From UBA4582 sp013204195 (GTDB lineage Bacteria > Pseudomonadota > Gammaproteobacteria > Pseudomonadales > Azotimanducaceae): 52,994 nucleotides of DNA. The notes beneath the pieces are model-generated. The model worked only from the letters and a program-made list of their open reading frames with translations. It had not been told where the DNA came from and searched no databases. The stretch lies in assembly GCA_963925735.1 (NCBI GenBank), contig CAWUUH010000060.1, positions 1 through 52,994 on the forward strand, written 5' to 3'. The translations under genes were made by a program, and so were the position numbers. Positions 34,346-43,963 of this stretch are shown piece by piece. The stretch's first letter is position 1, and each line of letters starts with the position of its first letter.

Positions 34346-35857
34346 ATGTGCGGCATAATCGGTATGGTTGGCAGAAGCGAGGTTGCCTACGATCTATATG
34401 ATGCTCTGACGGTGTTGCAACATCGAGGTCAAGATGCAGCGGGTATTGTTACCTGTCAGGGAGATAAGCTCAACCTGAGGAAAAATAATGGTCTGGTGAA
34501 AGACGTATTTCAACAGGATCATATGAACCAGCTGAAGGGCAATATGGGCATCGCCCATGTCCGCTACCCCACAGCGGGTACGGCAAGCTCGGCTGAGGCC
34601 CAGCCGATGTATGTTAACTCACCGTTCGGCATTTGCTTGGCGCACAACGGTAACCTGATCAACGATCGTCAATTGAATGAAGATTTATTCAGAACCGATC
34701 GCCGCCACATTAATACAAGCTCTGACTCTGAAGTGTTGCTCAATGTCTTTGCGCATGAGTTGCAGAGCATTGCTGGAATGCGCTTAGCACCTGAAGACGT
34801 GTTCAACGCAATTACTCGTGTTCATGAACGGGCCGTAGGCGCTTATGCTGCGGTGGCGCTGATCATTGGCTTTGGCATCGTCGGGTTTCGTGATCCGAAT
34901 GGTATTCGCCCAGTTTGCTATGGCAAGCGTGAGACTCCGCAAGGTACGGAATATATTATTGCCTCGGAAAGTGTCGCATTGGACATTCTTGGTTTCGACT
35001 TTATCGATGACATTCAACCTGGTCAGGCGGTCTGCATTCAGACCAACGGTGAGGTCTTCGTTCAGCAGTGTTCGCCAAAGGCTGAGTATAGTCCCTGTAT
35101 CTTTGAGCAGGTCTATTTAGCGCGGCCAGACTCAGTTATTGATGACGTGTCGGTGTACAAGTCCCGATTAAAGATGGGTGAGAAACTCGCGGACAAAATT
35201 CTACGTGAATATCCTGATCATGATATTGATGTCGTCATTCCCATTCCTGACACCAGCTGCACCGCGGCATTGCCGATGGCGCACCGCCTCGATGTGAAGT
35301 ATCGAGATGGTCTGGTTAAGAACCGATATATCGGTCGCACCTTCATCATGCCCGGCCAACAGCAGCGGCAAAAATCCGTGCGTCAGAAGTTCAACACCGT
35401 TGATCTCGAGTTTCGTGGCAAAAATGTGTTGTTAGTTGATGATTCAATTGTTCGAGGTACCACGACGCGGCAGATCGTGCAGATGGCGAAAGAAGCCGGC
35501 GCGAAGAAAGTCTATCTGGCCTCGGCGGCGCCACCGGTGCGCTACCCCAACGTTTATGGCATCGATATGCCGGCAGCCTGTGAATTCGTCGCTGACGGTC
35601 ATACCGTCGAGGAAATCGCCGCCTATATCGGCGTTGATTGGCTTATCTATCAGGACCTTGAAGACCTGGTGGATTGCGCGATGGGTATCAACCCCAAAAT
35701 CACCCGGTTCGACACCAGCGTATTTGATGGTGTCTATATTACCGGCGGCGTCGATGAGAAGTATCTGGCGCGGATTGAATCCCAGCGTGGTGATGGTGCC
35801 AAGAGTGGCCGTCGGCTGGCGGAAATGGCAATTATTGAGATGCATAACCAGGGTTAG
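34346..35857 (+). CDS. purF: Amidophosphoribosyltransferase
   Basis: A 503-residue enzyme that commits PRPP to purine synthesis. Cys2 in MCGIIGMVG becomes the N-terminal nucleophile of the glutaminase domain, with no propeptide. The glutaminase site includes HRGQDAAGI and HVRYPTAG. The phosphoribosyltransferase domain has the PRPP loop VLLVDDSIVRGTTTRQIV, and NRYIGRTFIMPGQQQR is present. AGAGG precedes the ATG. Confidence 0.98.
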   Translation: MCGIIGMVGRSEVAYDLYDALTVLQHRGQDAAGIVTCQGDKLNLRKNNGLVKDVFQQDHMNQLKGNMGIAHVRYPTAGTASSAEAQPMYVNSPFGICLAHNGNLINDRQLNEDLFRTDRRHINTSSDSEVLLNVFAHELQSIAGMRLAPEDVFNAITRVHERAVGAYAAVALIIGFGIVGFRDPNGIRPVCYGKRETPQGTEYIIASESVALDILGFDFIDDIQPGQAVCIQTNGEVFVQQCSPKAEYSPCIFEQVYLARPDSVIDDVSVYKSRLKMGEKLADKILREYPDHDIDVVIPIPDTSCTAALPMAHRLDVKYRDGLVKNRYIGRTFIMPGQQQRQKSVRQKFNTVDLEFRGKNVLLVDDSIVRGTTTRQIVQMAKEAGAKKVYLASAAPPVRYPNVYGIDMPAACEFVADGHTVEEIAAYIGVDWLIYQDLEDLVDCAMGINPKITRFDTSVFDGVYITGGVDEKYLARIESQRGDGAKSGRRLAEMAIIEMHNQG

Positions 35858-35922
35858 GCCGTCATCGACCGGCTGAGTGCGGTTAACCCCTGGTTGATCG
35901 CCACTGTGGTGGCGCATGACTC

Positions 35923-35948
35923 TGACGCATACATGGATGTATGCGTCA
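35923..35948. repeat. Perfect 26-bp palindrome upstream of moxR
   Basis: TGACGCATACAT (35923-35934) and ATGTATGCGTCA (35937-35948) are perfect 12-bp arms around GG. It lies 66 bp after the purF stop and 19 bp before the MoxR start. There is no T-tract. It could be an operator, or an RNA hairpin close to the start codon. Confidence 0.95.
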
Positions 35949-35967
35949 CGCTTGATCAGGGAGCTGT

Positions 35968-36888
35968 ATGCAAGACGTTATTCAACATACCATTGCGCAA
36001 GTTGGGACGGTGCTGCTGGGCAAAGAGCCGCAGATCAAACTTGCGCTGGCCTGTTTGTTGTCCCGTGGTCACCTGTTGATTGAGGATCTACCGGGTATGG
36101 GCAAAACGACGCTGTCTCAAGCGTTAGCCCGGGTTCTGGGCCTGAGCTACAGTCGAATTCAATTCACCAGTGATTTGTTACCCGCCGATATCCTTGGCAC
36201 CTCAATATTTGATAAGGCTAGTGGCGAATTTAACTTTCACCCTGGGCCGATTTTCAATCAACTGATTCTCGCCGATGAGATCAATCGCACCACGCCAAAA
36301 AGCCAGAGTGCACTGCTTGAGGCCATGGAAGAGCAGCAGGTAACCATTGAAGGGGCAACTCGGCCATTGCCATCTCCATTTTTTGTGATCGCGACGCAGA
36401 ATCCGAATAACCAAGGTGGTACCTTTGCCCTGCCAGAGTCCCAACTAGATCGATTCCTGATGCGAATCGAGCTGGGCTATCCTGATCCCGCAGCCGAACG
36501 GCAGTTACTGAAGGGCGAAGATCGTCGTCACGTGCTGGCGCGTTTGCAACCTACGTTGGATGTCGATCGACTCAGTGATTTACAGTACCGATGCCAGCAA
36601 GTAAATGTCACCGATGCGCTGCTTGATTATGTTCAACGCTTGGTGCTGTACACTCGGCAGGCGCCGGAATTCGCCTATGGTTTGTCGCCTCGAGGTGCTC
36701 TGGCATTACTAGCCTGTGCGAAAAGCTGGGCCTTGATTGAGGGCCGTTTGTACGTCGTGCCGGAAGACGTTCAGGCTGTCTTGCCCTCGGTCGTCGAACA
36801 TCGGTTGCGAGAGACCGCGGACTTCAGCGGTCATGGCGCCGGCGGTCTGACTCAGCGGTTGCTTTCCAAAGTCGACATCATAGGCTGA
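35968..36888 (+). CDS. MoxR-family AAA+ ATPase
   Basis: A 306-residue AAA+ ATPase of the MoxR family. The Walker A motif is GMGKTTLSQA (about residues 45-54), the Walker B region is LADEINRTTPKSQSALLEAMEE, and sensor 1 is FVIATQNPNNQGG. The C-terminal lid domain ends in HRLRETADFSGHGAGGLTQRLL. MoxR proteins act as chaperones or insertases with vWA partners. It forms an operon with the DUF58 and transglutaminase genes, an arrangement very common in gammaproteobacteria; its last base is the first base of the DUF58 ATG. Confidence 0.95.
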   Translation: MQDVIQHTIAQVGTVLLGKEPQIKLALACLLSRGHLLIEDLPGMGKTTLSQALARVLGLSYSRIQFTSDLLPADILGTSIFDKASGEFNFHPGPIFNQLILADEINRTTPKSQSALLEAMEEQQVTIEGATRPLPSPFFVIATQNPNNQGGTFALPESQLDRFLMRIELGYPDPAAERQLLKGEDRRHVLARLQPTLDVDRLSDLQYRCQQVNVTDALLDYVQRLVLYTRQAPEFAYGLSPRGALALLACAKSWALIEGRLYVVPEDVQAVLPSVVEHRLRETADFSGHGAGGLTQRLLSKVDIIG

Positions 36889-37898
36889 TGGCCAATCCAA
36901 AGGGTCATGAGACCGCGCCTGAGAGCCGATTGTGGCGCTCAGTACGGTTTCAACGTTGGTTAAATCGACGTCTGCCCCCGGCGAATGCGGTGGTCTTAAA
37001 CCAAAGCAATATCTTTATTCTGCCGACCCGGCAGGGTATCTATTTCCTGGCACTGATATTTTTTATGGTGCTGGCAGCCATCAACTACCAGAACAGCCTG
37101 ATTTTTGGCCTGGCATTCCTGCTGCTCAGTCTTTTTATGGTCAGTATTCTTCACACCTTTGGTAATTTGTCTGGTTTGACCGTTCAAGCTGGTGCCGCTC
37201 GGGCTGCATTTGCGGGCGAAGATGCTAGTTTCAGCGTGCGTCTGTCCCGCCAGGGTGAGCGGCATCACGAGGCGATCGTTCTGGGTTGGGATCCTGAGCG
37301 CCTGACGGGTGCCGATCTGATTGAAGATGAAGCAGCCCTGATACGGCTGTTTGTTCAGAGTAAGCGCCGGGGCCGGTTAAATCCCGGTCGGTTGTTGATC
37401 CAGACCCATTATCCCGTTGGCTTGTTTCGCGCCTGGTCGTGGATCGATCTGGATATGGCAGCGGTCATCTATCCGCGGCCGGTGTATGCCGCAGAGTTGC
37501 CGGCTACTGCGGGCGTGAACCCAGACGGCGAATTACTCCAGCGCAGCGGTGTGGATGATTTTTATGGGTTTCGCGATTATCAACCAGGGGATTCCTTGCG
37601 TCATGTCGCCTGGAAATCCTTTGCTCGAACGGGTGATTTGTTAGTCAAGGAGTTTGCGGCCAGTGTTGACCGTCGAGTCTGGATTGATTGGGACCTCTTT
37701 CCTAATCTTGATCGTGAGAGTCGCCTGAGCCGTTTGTGTTTCTGGGTCGTGACCCTGAGCAAGTCCGATGATGAGTATGGTTTGCGTCTGCCTGGGCTTG
37801 AAATAGAACCTGGCAAAGGCGCTGAACATCAGGAGCGCCTGCTGCGGGAGTTAGCATTGTTTGAACTTCAACCGCCAGTTTCGGCGGTGAAAACATGA
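36888..37898 (+). CDS. DUF58 domain-containing membrane protein
   Basis: A 336-residue protein with two hydrophobic segments near the N-terminus (GIYFLALIFFMVLAAINY and LIFGLAFLLLSLFMVSIL) and a DUF58 domain, whose hallmark is GVDDFYGFRDYQPGDSLR followed by HVAWKSFARTGDLLVKEF. DUF58 proteins are vWA-like partners of MoxR ATPases. The ATG overlaps the MoxR stop by one base (ATGA) and its own end overlaps the next gene by 4 bp, so the three are co-translated. The substrate is unknown. Confidence 0.92.
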   Translation: MANPKGHETAPESRLWRSVRFQRWLNRRLPPANAVVLNQSNIFILPTRQGIYFLALIFFMVLAAINYQNSLIFGLAFLLLSLFMVSILHTFGNLSGLTVQAGAARAAFAGEDASFSVRLSRQGERHHEAIVLGWDPERLTGADLIEDEAALIRLFVQSKRRGRLNPGRLLIQTHYPVGLFRAWSWIDLDMAAVIYPRPVYAAELPATAGVNPDGELLQRSGVDDFYGFRDYQPGDSLRHVAWKSFARTGDLLVKEFAASVDRRVWIDWDLFPNLDRESRLSRLCFWVVTLSKSDDEYGLRLPGLEIEPGKGAEHQERLLRELALFELQPPVSAVKT

Positions 37899-39907
37899 CA
37901 GGCTTTCAGATCCCGAGAAACAGCCTGGTCTGGCTGCTGGCGGCCCAAATTGCAGTCATCGCGCCTCATGCGCCGCGATTGCCCATTTGGGTCACGCTGA
38001 TCTGTGTTGGCTGCTGCCTGTGGCGAGTCATGGTCTATCAGGGTCGTTGGTCATACCCCGGGCGATGGACCAAGGTGGTATTTGTCGTAGCCGGCCTGAT
38101 CGGTATCGGCGTCGGCTATAAGGGCAGGGTTTATGGCCTGGAGCCGGCGGTTGCCTTATTGGTCGTAGCCTTTGTCCTTAAGTTACTTGAAATGCAGCAT
38201 AAGCGTGATGCTTACATTGTGATTTTGCTGGGTTATTTTGTCGCGATTACCGAATTTTTGTTTTTCCAAAGTATTCCTTATGCCCTGTATACGCTCTTTG
38301 CTGTGGTGCTGATTACAGCGGCGTTGATTGGCCTGAACCAAACCCAGTCCCATCGTCGACCACTAAAGACGTTCAAGCTGGCGACGACGCTACTGGTGCA
38401 ATCGATTCCCATGATGCTGGTATTGTTTGTCCTGTTCCCTAGGATCTCGCCCCTTTGGACGGTGCCGCTCGAGTCGCAAGCGGCCAAAAGTGGTGTGACT
38501 GACCGAATGAGCCCGGGTGATATCGCCAGTCTCAGTCTGTCGCCAGAACTGGCCTTCAAGGCCAGCTTCAGTGGTGCGATTCCAGGTCCTGGTCAGCTTT
38601 ACTGGCGTGGCCTGGTGCTTGAAAATTACGACGGTAAAACTTGGACCCGACGGGCTAATCTAACTGATAGTATCTGGCGCAATAAACAAAGCAAGCCTGT
38701 CTGGGCCAAGGATATCGAGCGCTTGGGAAGTACGCAAAGCTATAGCATTATTCTTGAGCCGACTCGGCAGAACTGGCTGTTCAGTCTGGCTACAGCGGAC
38801 CTTCCAGCCAACGCTGATATCGCGATGCTTGACGATTACACCCTCGCCTATGTTCACCGTCGAGGCGTTACCGCCAAGTTCAAGTATGCGGTGACTTCTG
38901 ATCTGGAGTATCGATTGGAAACCGAGCTTAATGATGAGGTGCGGCGACGGAACACGAGTCTGCCCAGAGACAGTAACCCGCGTACGCGAGCATTGGTAAG
39001 TGCTATATGGGCATTGGCCAGTAATGATGCAGATTACGTCAATCGGGTGCTGATCTATTTTGCTGACGAGAAGTTTGCTTATACCCTGCAGCCGCCGAAA
39101 CTCGGTGATGATGATATCGATGAGTTCCTGTTCGATAGCCAACGCGGCTTCTGCGAACACTATGCTGGCAGTTTTGTGTTCATGATGCGTGCTGCAGGTG
39201 TTCCTGCGCGGGTCGTGTTGGGCTATCAGGGCGGTGAATATAATGCGCTAGCGAACTACATTGCGGTGCATCAATTCGATGCGCACTCTTGGGCCGAAGT
39301 TTGGTACGAGGGGCGCGGCTGGGTTCGGGTCGACCCGACTCGGATGGTATCGCCAGAGCGTATTCAGCGCGGTCTGGAAAGTGCTGTGGCTGACGAGGAT
39401 ACCTTCCTTGCCAACTCACCACTGTCGTGGCTTAAGTATCGACAGTTACTCTGGCTTCAGGAGTTACGTCAGCAATTGGGTGCTATTGGTCATTATTGGG
39501 ATAACTGGGTCGTTGGGTACAATGCCAGAAGCCAATTAGTGTTCCTGTCAAAGTATCTTGAAAAGGTGGATGCCAGCCGCCTAGGCATGCTGATGCTGAC
39601 GGTATTCTTCGGTCTGCTCGGCATCGTTGCGCTGTTTGTGCTGCGAGCGCGTAACAAGCGCGTCCTGACTGGCGTTGATCAGCAGTATCTCCGGTTTTGC
39701 CAGCTGCTGAGCAAGCAAGGATTGGTTCGATACCACGGCGAGGGACCCCGGGACTATAGCCGACGAATCAGTCGAGAAAGACCAGATCTTGCGTTAGTCA
39801 TCCAGCGAGTGACGCAGGAATTTATACGCTTGAATTATGAGGTTGGCTCGCCGAATGTTAGCCCTGCGCTTAAAAACAGCATCAATGCTTTTCGGTTTAG
39901 CGTTTGA
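37895..39907 (+). CDS. tgpA: Transglutaminase-like membrane protein (TgpA family)
   Basis: A 670-residue protein with an N-terminal block of five to six transmembrane segments (DUF3488 type), a periplasmic transglutaminase domain, another transmembrane helix near residues 565-587 (LGMLMLTVFFGLLGIVALFVL) and a short cytoplasmic DUF4129-like tail. The triad is intact: Cys420 in RGFCEHYAGSF, His464 in DAHSWAEVWY and Asp480 in WVRVDPTRM. TgpA is essential in Pseudomonas aeruginosa; the physiological substrate is not known. It ends the moxR-DUF58-tgpA operon. Confidence 0.93.
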   Translation: MTGFQIPRNSLVWLLAAQIAVIAPHAPRLPIWVTLICVGCCLWRVMVYQGRWSYPGRWTKVVFVVAGLIGIGVGYKGRVYGLEPAVALLVVAFVLKLLEMQHKRDAYIVILLGYFVAITEFLFFQSIPYALYTLFAVVLITAALIGLNQTQSHRRPLKTFKLATTLLVQSIPMMLVLFVLFPRISPLWTVPLESQAAKSGVTDRMSPGDIASLSLSPELAFKASFSGAIPGPGQLYWRGLVLENYDGKTWTRRANLTDSIWRNKQSKPVWAKDIERLGSTQSYSIILEPTRQNWLFSLATADLPANADIAMLDDYTLAYVHRRGVTAKFKYAVTSDLEYRLETELNDEVRRRNTSLPRDSNPRTRALVSAIWALASNDADYVNRVLIYFADEKFAYTLQPPKLGDDDIDEFLFDSQRGFCEHYAGSFVFMMRAAGVPARVVLGYQGGEYNALANYIAVHQFDAHSWAEVWYEGRGWVRVDPTRMVSPERIQRGLESAVADEDTFLANSPLSWLKYRQLLWLQELRQQLGAIGHYWDNWVVGYNARSQLVFLSKYLEKVDASRLGMLMLTVFFGLLGIVALFVLRARNKRVLTGVDQQYLRFCQLLSKQGLVRYHGEGPRDYSRRISRERPDLALVIQRVTQEFIRLNYEVGSPNVSPALKNSINAFRFSV

Positions 39908-39934
39908 TGCCTGAGGCTCGTGGATGATTTCGTG

Positions 39935-39953
39935 ATACCTTGGATTAAGGTAT
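39935..39953. terminator. Hairpin between tgpA and the CHAT operon
   Basis: ATACCTT (39935-39941), a 5-nt loop and AAGGTAT (39947-39953) form a 7-bp stem 27 bp after the tgpA stop. No T-tract follows. A second small AAGGG-CAG-CCCTT hairpin lies near 39997-40010. Termination is possible but weakly supported. Confidence 0.3.
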
Positions 39954-40079
39954 GAATCGCCTCTACGCATCGCAAAGCGTTTCCAGCTTTTATTAGAAGG
40001 GCAGCCCTTTTCATGTAGAATGCCAAAGGCGAGATCAATCTGCCCGACGTTAGATTCACCGAGATTTCAAGATGTTTGT

Positions 40080-42320
40080 ATGTTGTACAGCGTGATTAAA
40101 AGCTTAGGTTCGCGACGACTGTTTAATACGGCTGTTGCCACTCAATTTAAACGGGATCGATGGCGGGGCGTTGTTGTCGGCTGCTTGATTTTACTGGGCG
40201 CGGATCACGCTGTGAGTGCCGCTTTCGATGGGGACCAAGTTGAGCTGGATCGGAATTATCAGCAACTGTCTACTGCGGCCGCAGAGTATCAGCGCAACGG
40301 GTTTGGTAAGCGTGCATTGCCGTTGTTTAATCAAGCTTTGCTACTATCTCAACAACTATCGCGAGCCCAGCAGGTCAAGAGCCTACTGTCTCTCGCGCGG
40401 GTGAATTATGAGTTGGGCCATTATAGTGCGGCTTTAGATTTTCTCGATAATGTGCGCGATCAGCCCTCGCCTGAAGACGTCGATAGTCACGTTGAGGCGC
40501 TCAATCTAAGTGCAACCATTTACAGTCGGCTTAACGATCAAGTAAAAGCCCGAGAATTTTTTCTTCTTGCCGATGAGGCGGCGAAAAGCTCGGGGGGTCT
40601 AATGAGCGCCACAGTGCTTACGAACCGACTTCGATATGAAATGGACTTCGATGATCGCACGGTCTTGGCGGGCTTGCTGGACCGAAGCTGGAGAGACGCG
40701 CGAGAACTGGGAAAATCTCTTGAAGCTGCCGAAATACAAGTATCGTTAGCCGCGCTCTATTTGCGTGCTACGACCGAGTTTCAGCAGGACGTTCACTGGC
40801 GTGATCGAGCATTAACGTTGTTGGCGGCGGCAGGTGATACAGCGGTCCAGCATAAGGAACACCGCTTGTTGAGTTATGCGCTCGGCTATAAAGGCCAGAT
40901 TTTGCTAGATAATGGTGAGCATGACGCCGCCTTACCCTTGCTGCAAGCGGCGACTTTTTATGCAAACGATAGTCTGGCTTATGAAAGCGCTTATCTATGG
41001 GAATGGCAGCTAGCTCGAGCCAGCGCTCAGTCGGGACAGATCGCCGAGGCTATCCAGGAATACTATCGAGCGATACGAACTCTTGAGCCTGTGCGCCAGT
41101 CACTCATTGACGGCTCTCCCTTCACTTTTTATCAGAAGATTCAGCCGTTGTTTACGGAACTGTCGAGTTTGTTGTTAGATGCGGCTAGTCAGAGCGTGGG
41201 TGATGAGCGGCAGTCCTACTTGCAACAGGTTCAGGTCGTGCTTGAGCAGGCCAAGTCTGCTGAGCTGCAGGATTATTTTCAGAACGACTGCGTCATTCCA
41301 GACAAGACACTAGAGCTAAATAATATTGAGCCAGCAACCGCAGTGCTTTATCCGGTTATCCTCGCAGATAAATTATCTTTGTTGGTTAATATTGGTGACA
41401 AAGTACATTTATATACCACGCCGGTGGAGAAGGCCGAATTTGATGCGTTGGTAAACGAGTTTCGTTATGTGATTCAAAGTGATCTAGGAGATGACGACTA
41501 TCTTGAGTTAGGCGAGGAGATTTATCATTTATTGATAAAACAAGCGGAACCATTACTTGAAAAAAATCAAGTAACCACGCTTTTGTTTGTGCCCGATGGT
41601 GTATTGCGAACGGTTCCAATGGCAGCACTTTATGACGGCGAACAATTTTTAGTTGAAAAGTACGCCATAGCCACAACACCCGGCGTCAGTATAACGATGC
41701 CAGCGCCTTTAGATGCACGATTGCCCAATTTTTTTGCAGGAGGTGTTTCAGAATCCGTCCAGGGTATGGCTGGTTTGCCGGGCGTGACGGGGGAGCTGCT
41801 TAACCTAGAGACGCACTATCGTGCGTCTACTTTGCAAGATACGAGCTTTCTAGCTGCGGATGTGAGTGCTGAGTTGGCTTCAACAAAATACTCTATTTTT
41901 CATATTGCTACCCATGGGCATTTTGACAGTAACCCACAAAAGTCCTTTTTGTTGGCCTATGACAAAAAGCTAACAATGGACGTTCTGTCGCAAAGCATCG
42001 CTAGCCGTCAAGCCAGTGATCAACCGCTCGAACTCCTGGTTTTAAGCGCTTGCGAATCGGCGGCCGGCGATCAGCGAGCCGCGCTTGGTTTGGCCGGTGT
42101 TGCATTGAAAGCTGGTGCGCGTAGTGCCTTGGCGACGTTGTGGGAGATCAGTGATTCAGCAACAGTAGAAATTATTAATACTTTCTATCAACAGATATCG
42201 GTTCAAGGTGTGACTAAAGCTCAGGCGTTACGAACAGCCCAAATGCGCCTGATTACTCAACCTCGCTTCAGTCATCCGAACTATTGGGCGCCGTACATGT
42301 TAATCGGCAATTGGTTATGA
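40080..42320 (+). CDS. Exported TPR-CHAT caspase-like protease
   Basis: About 746 residues. A basic N-terminus and a hydrophobic stretch GVVVGCLILLGADHAVSA look like a Sec signal peptide with cleavage after AVSA. Residues ~50-380 are TPR-like helical repeats (QLSTAAAEYQRNGFGKRALPLF and following). A conserved-looking DYFQNDCV motif (Cys404) marks the linker, and the C-terminal ~300 residues form a CHAT peptidase domain with His612 in IATHGHF and Cys658 in LVLSACESAAG, both catalytic residues in place. CHAT proteases are caspase relatives. The start is uncertain: an in-frame ATG at 40020 would add 20 unconvincing residues, and neither start has a strong ribosome-binding site. Its stop overlaps the TpsB ATG, so it is coupled to the secretion pair. 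Confidence 0.85.
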   Translation: MLYSVIKSLGSRRLFNTAVATQFKRDRWRGVVVGCLILLGADHAVSAAFDGDQVELDRNYQQLSTAAAEYQRNGFGKRALPLFNQALLLSQQLSRAQQVKSLLSLARVNYELGHYSAALDFLDNVRDQPSPEDVDSHVEALNLSATIYSRLNDQVKAREFFLLADEAAKSSGGLMSATVLTNRLRYEMDFDDRTVLAGLLDRSWRDARELGKSLEAAEIQVSLAALYLRATTEFQQDVHWRDRALTLLAAAGDTAVQHKEHRLLSYALGYKGQILLDNGEHDAALPLLQAATFYANDSLAYESAYLWEWQLARASAQSGQIAEAIQEYYRAIRTLEPVRQSLIDGSPFTFYQKIQPLFTELSSLLLDAASQSVGDERQSYLQQVQVVLEQAKSAELQDYFQNDCVIPDKTLELNNIEPATAVLYPVILADKLSLLVNIGDKVHLYTTPVEKAEFDALVNEFRYVIQSDLGDDDYLELGEEIYHLLIKQAEPLLEKNQVTTLLFVPDGVLRTVPMAALYDGEQFLVEKYAIATTPGVSITMPAPLDARLPNFFAGGVSESVQGMAGLPGVTGELLNLETHYRASTLQDTSFLAADVSAELASTKYSIFHIATHGHFDSNPQKSFLLAYDKKLTMDVLSQSIASRQASDQPLELLVLSACESAAGDQRAALGLAGVALKAGARSALATLWEISDSATVEIINTFYQQISVQGVTKAQALRTAQMRLITQPRFSHPNYWAPYMLIGNWL

Positions 42321-43963
42321 GGCGTCTACTACGATTATGCGTTGTCGGCTGTATGCTGAGCACGCATGTGCTTCATGCTGACGCTGTTGTCGACGCGAAG
42401 ACCGCTGTGGATGCAGTAACGCGCCTCGATGGCGTTGTACTAACGTCCGTTGTTTGTGAGCTAGACACCAGCGATGAGCTGGCGCCGTCAAACGCGTTAA
42501 TGGGGGCGATCGAAGGCGAATATACTCAGTGTGTCGTTGGTAACTTGGCCGACGATGTTGAGCGCATTATTGCTGACTATCTGCAGGTCTCTGTCGGTGT
42601 CGATGATTTATTAACGATGAAAAATCGATTGAATCAGCTTTATGCGGTTAACGGCTATATCAACACCGGCGTCCAAATTCCGAATCAGGAAATTACAGAG
42701 GGTATGTTGAGACTTGTGTTGACGCCTGGTCGACTGTTAACCATGACGATTGCCAGTGACTTAAGAGATCGCTATATCACAGGGCGGCTGCGCCTCAATC
42801 AACCCTTTAATTTGGTAGAACTTCAAGCTCAGTTAAAACTATTGGAGCAAGATCAACGAATTACCCGTATCGATGCCCGAGTTGAACCGACGGGTGTGGC
42901 TGGTAGTGCCGCATTGCTGCTTGTCGCAGATACGGTGCCCAGGTTTGCGATTGGTGTCAGCCTTGCTAACGATAGGTCTCCGTCTATTGGCTCGAACAAT
43001 ACTCGCTTACAGATGGAGGCAAATAACCTCACTGGTTGGGGTGATGCTTTGCAAGGCTCTGTGTCAACAACTCAAGGACTCGATGCCATTGATGTTCGAT
43101 ACAGTTTGCCTCTGACGTTCAGTGATCTAACCGTAACGTTCGAGCATAGCCGCAGTGATTCGTCTGTTATCGAACAGCCTTTTGCGGATTTAGATGTTGA
43201 TAGCGAGACCGAGAGTTCAGGTATCGTGTTTAACTGGCCGGTGATCAGCGAGTTAGACTCATCCTTGTCCTTGGGTTTGGCGTTCGAGTCGCGACGTAAT
43301 CAAACGTCGTTGCTCGGGCAGGCATTTTCTTTTTCGGAAGGTGCGCTAGACGGAGAAAGCCGTGTGACGCCAGCTAGGCTCTCTGTGAACTATGCGGTGC
43401 AAGGGTTAGCGGCGTCATTGGCGGCAAAGTTGACCGTTTCTCATGGCACCCGCGCGCTTCAGCCGACAGTGGATGATCCTAGCAGCGCAGGGCCAGATGG
43501 AAGCTTTACCGCGTATCTCGCTCAGGTGCAGTATGCGCGCATGTTGACCGACCGATTCTACGTCACGGCTAAAGTGCTCGGCCAGTATTCAGCGAGTACA
43601 TTACTCTCGGTTGAAAAATTCGCCCTAGGTGGTGTTGGTTCTGTTCGTGGTTACAGGCAAAACCAAATTGTGCGAGACAATGCCTTGTTATTCTCAGTCG
43701 AAAGCAACTATCGCTTTGAGGCTTTGCCTGGGTTCGAAATTGTCGCGTTTTATGATTGGGGTAGTGGTGAAAATGCCTCTGGCAGCGTCAGCCTCGGTAG
43801 AGATACGATTTCTAGTCTGGGCGCTGGTATCGCCTATAGCGTCGCGAATGGGTTCAGTGCTGAGCTGTATGTGGCTCACGGCTTTACAGATTTCGCAGTT
43901 GAAAATCGGAATTTACAAGATGACGGCATCCACTTCAGGTTGAGCTATGACTATAAATTTTAA
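42317..43963 (+). CDS. TpsB-type outer-membrane transporter (ShlB/FhaC/HecB family)
   Basis: A 548-residue two-partner-secretion transporter. A signal peptide (MRRLLRLCVVGCMLSTHVLHADA) is followed by POTRA domains (one containing LNQLYAVNGYINTGVQIPNQEITEGMLRL-like sequence, in pieces), then a 16-strand barrel ending in the aromatic YDYKF. The barrel carries the L6 hallmark VRGY in GGVGSVRGYRQN. It should thread the downstream TpsA through the outer membrane. The ATG at 42317 overlaps the CHAT stop (ATGA); an in-frame TTG at 42284 lies inside the CHAT gene and is not preferred. The TpsA start lies inside its last codons. Confidence 0.93.
   Translation: MRRLLRLCVVGCMLSTHVLHADAVVDAKTAVDAVTRLDGVVLTSVVCELDTSDELAPSNALMGAIEGEYTQCVVGNLADDVERIIADYLQVSVGVDDLLTMKNRLNQLYAVNGYINTGVQIPNQEITEGMLRLVLTPGRLLTMTIASDLRDRYITGRLRLNQPFNLVELQAQLKLLEQDQRITRIDARVEPTGVAGSAALLLVADTVPRFAIGVSLANDRSPSIGSNNTRLQMEANNLTGWGDALQGSVSTTQGLDAIDVRYSLPLTFSDLTVTFEHSRSDSSVIEQPFADLDVDSETESSGIVFNWPVISELDSSLSLGLAFESRRNQTSLLGQAFSFSEGALDGESRVTPARLSVNYAVQGLAASLAAKLTVSHGTRALQPTVDDPSSAGPDGSFTAYLAQVQYARMLTDRFYVTAKVLGQYSASTLLSVEKFALGGVGSVRGYRQNQIVRDNALLFSVESNYRFEALPGFEIVAFYDWGSGENASGSVSLGRDTISSLGAGIAYSVANGFSAELYVAHGFTDFAVENRNLQDDGIHFRLSYDYKF

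Noticed and set aside
40020..40079. Upstream ATG at 40020 as the CHAT start
   Set aside because: It has no ribosome-binding site at useful distance and the added residues do not extend the signal peptide sensibly; kept only as an alternative.
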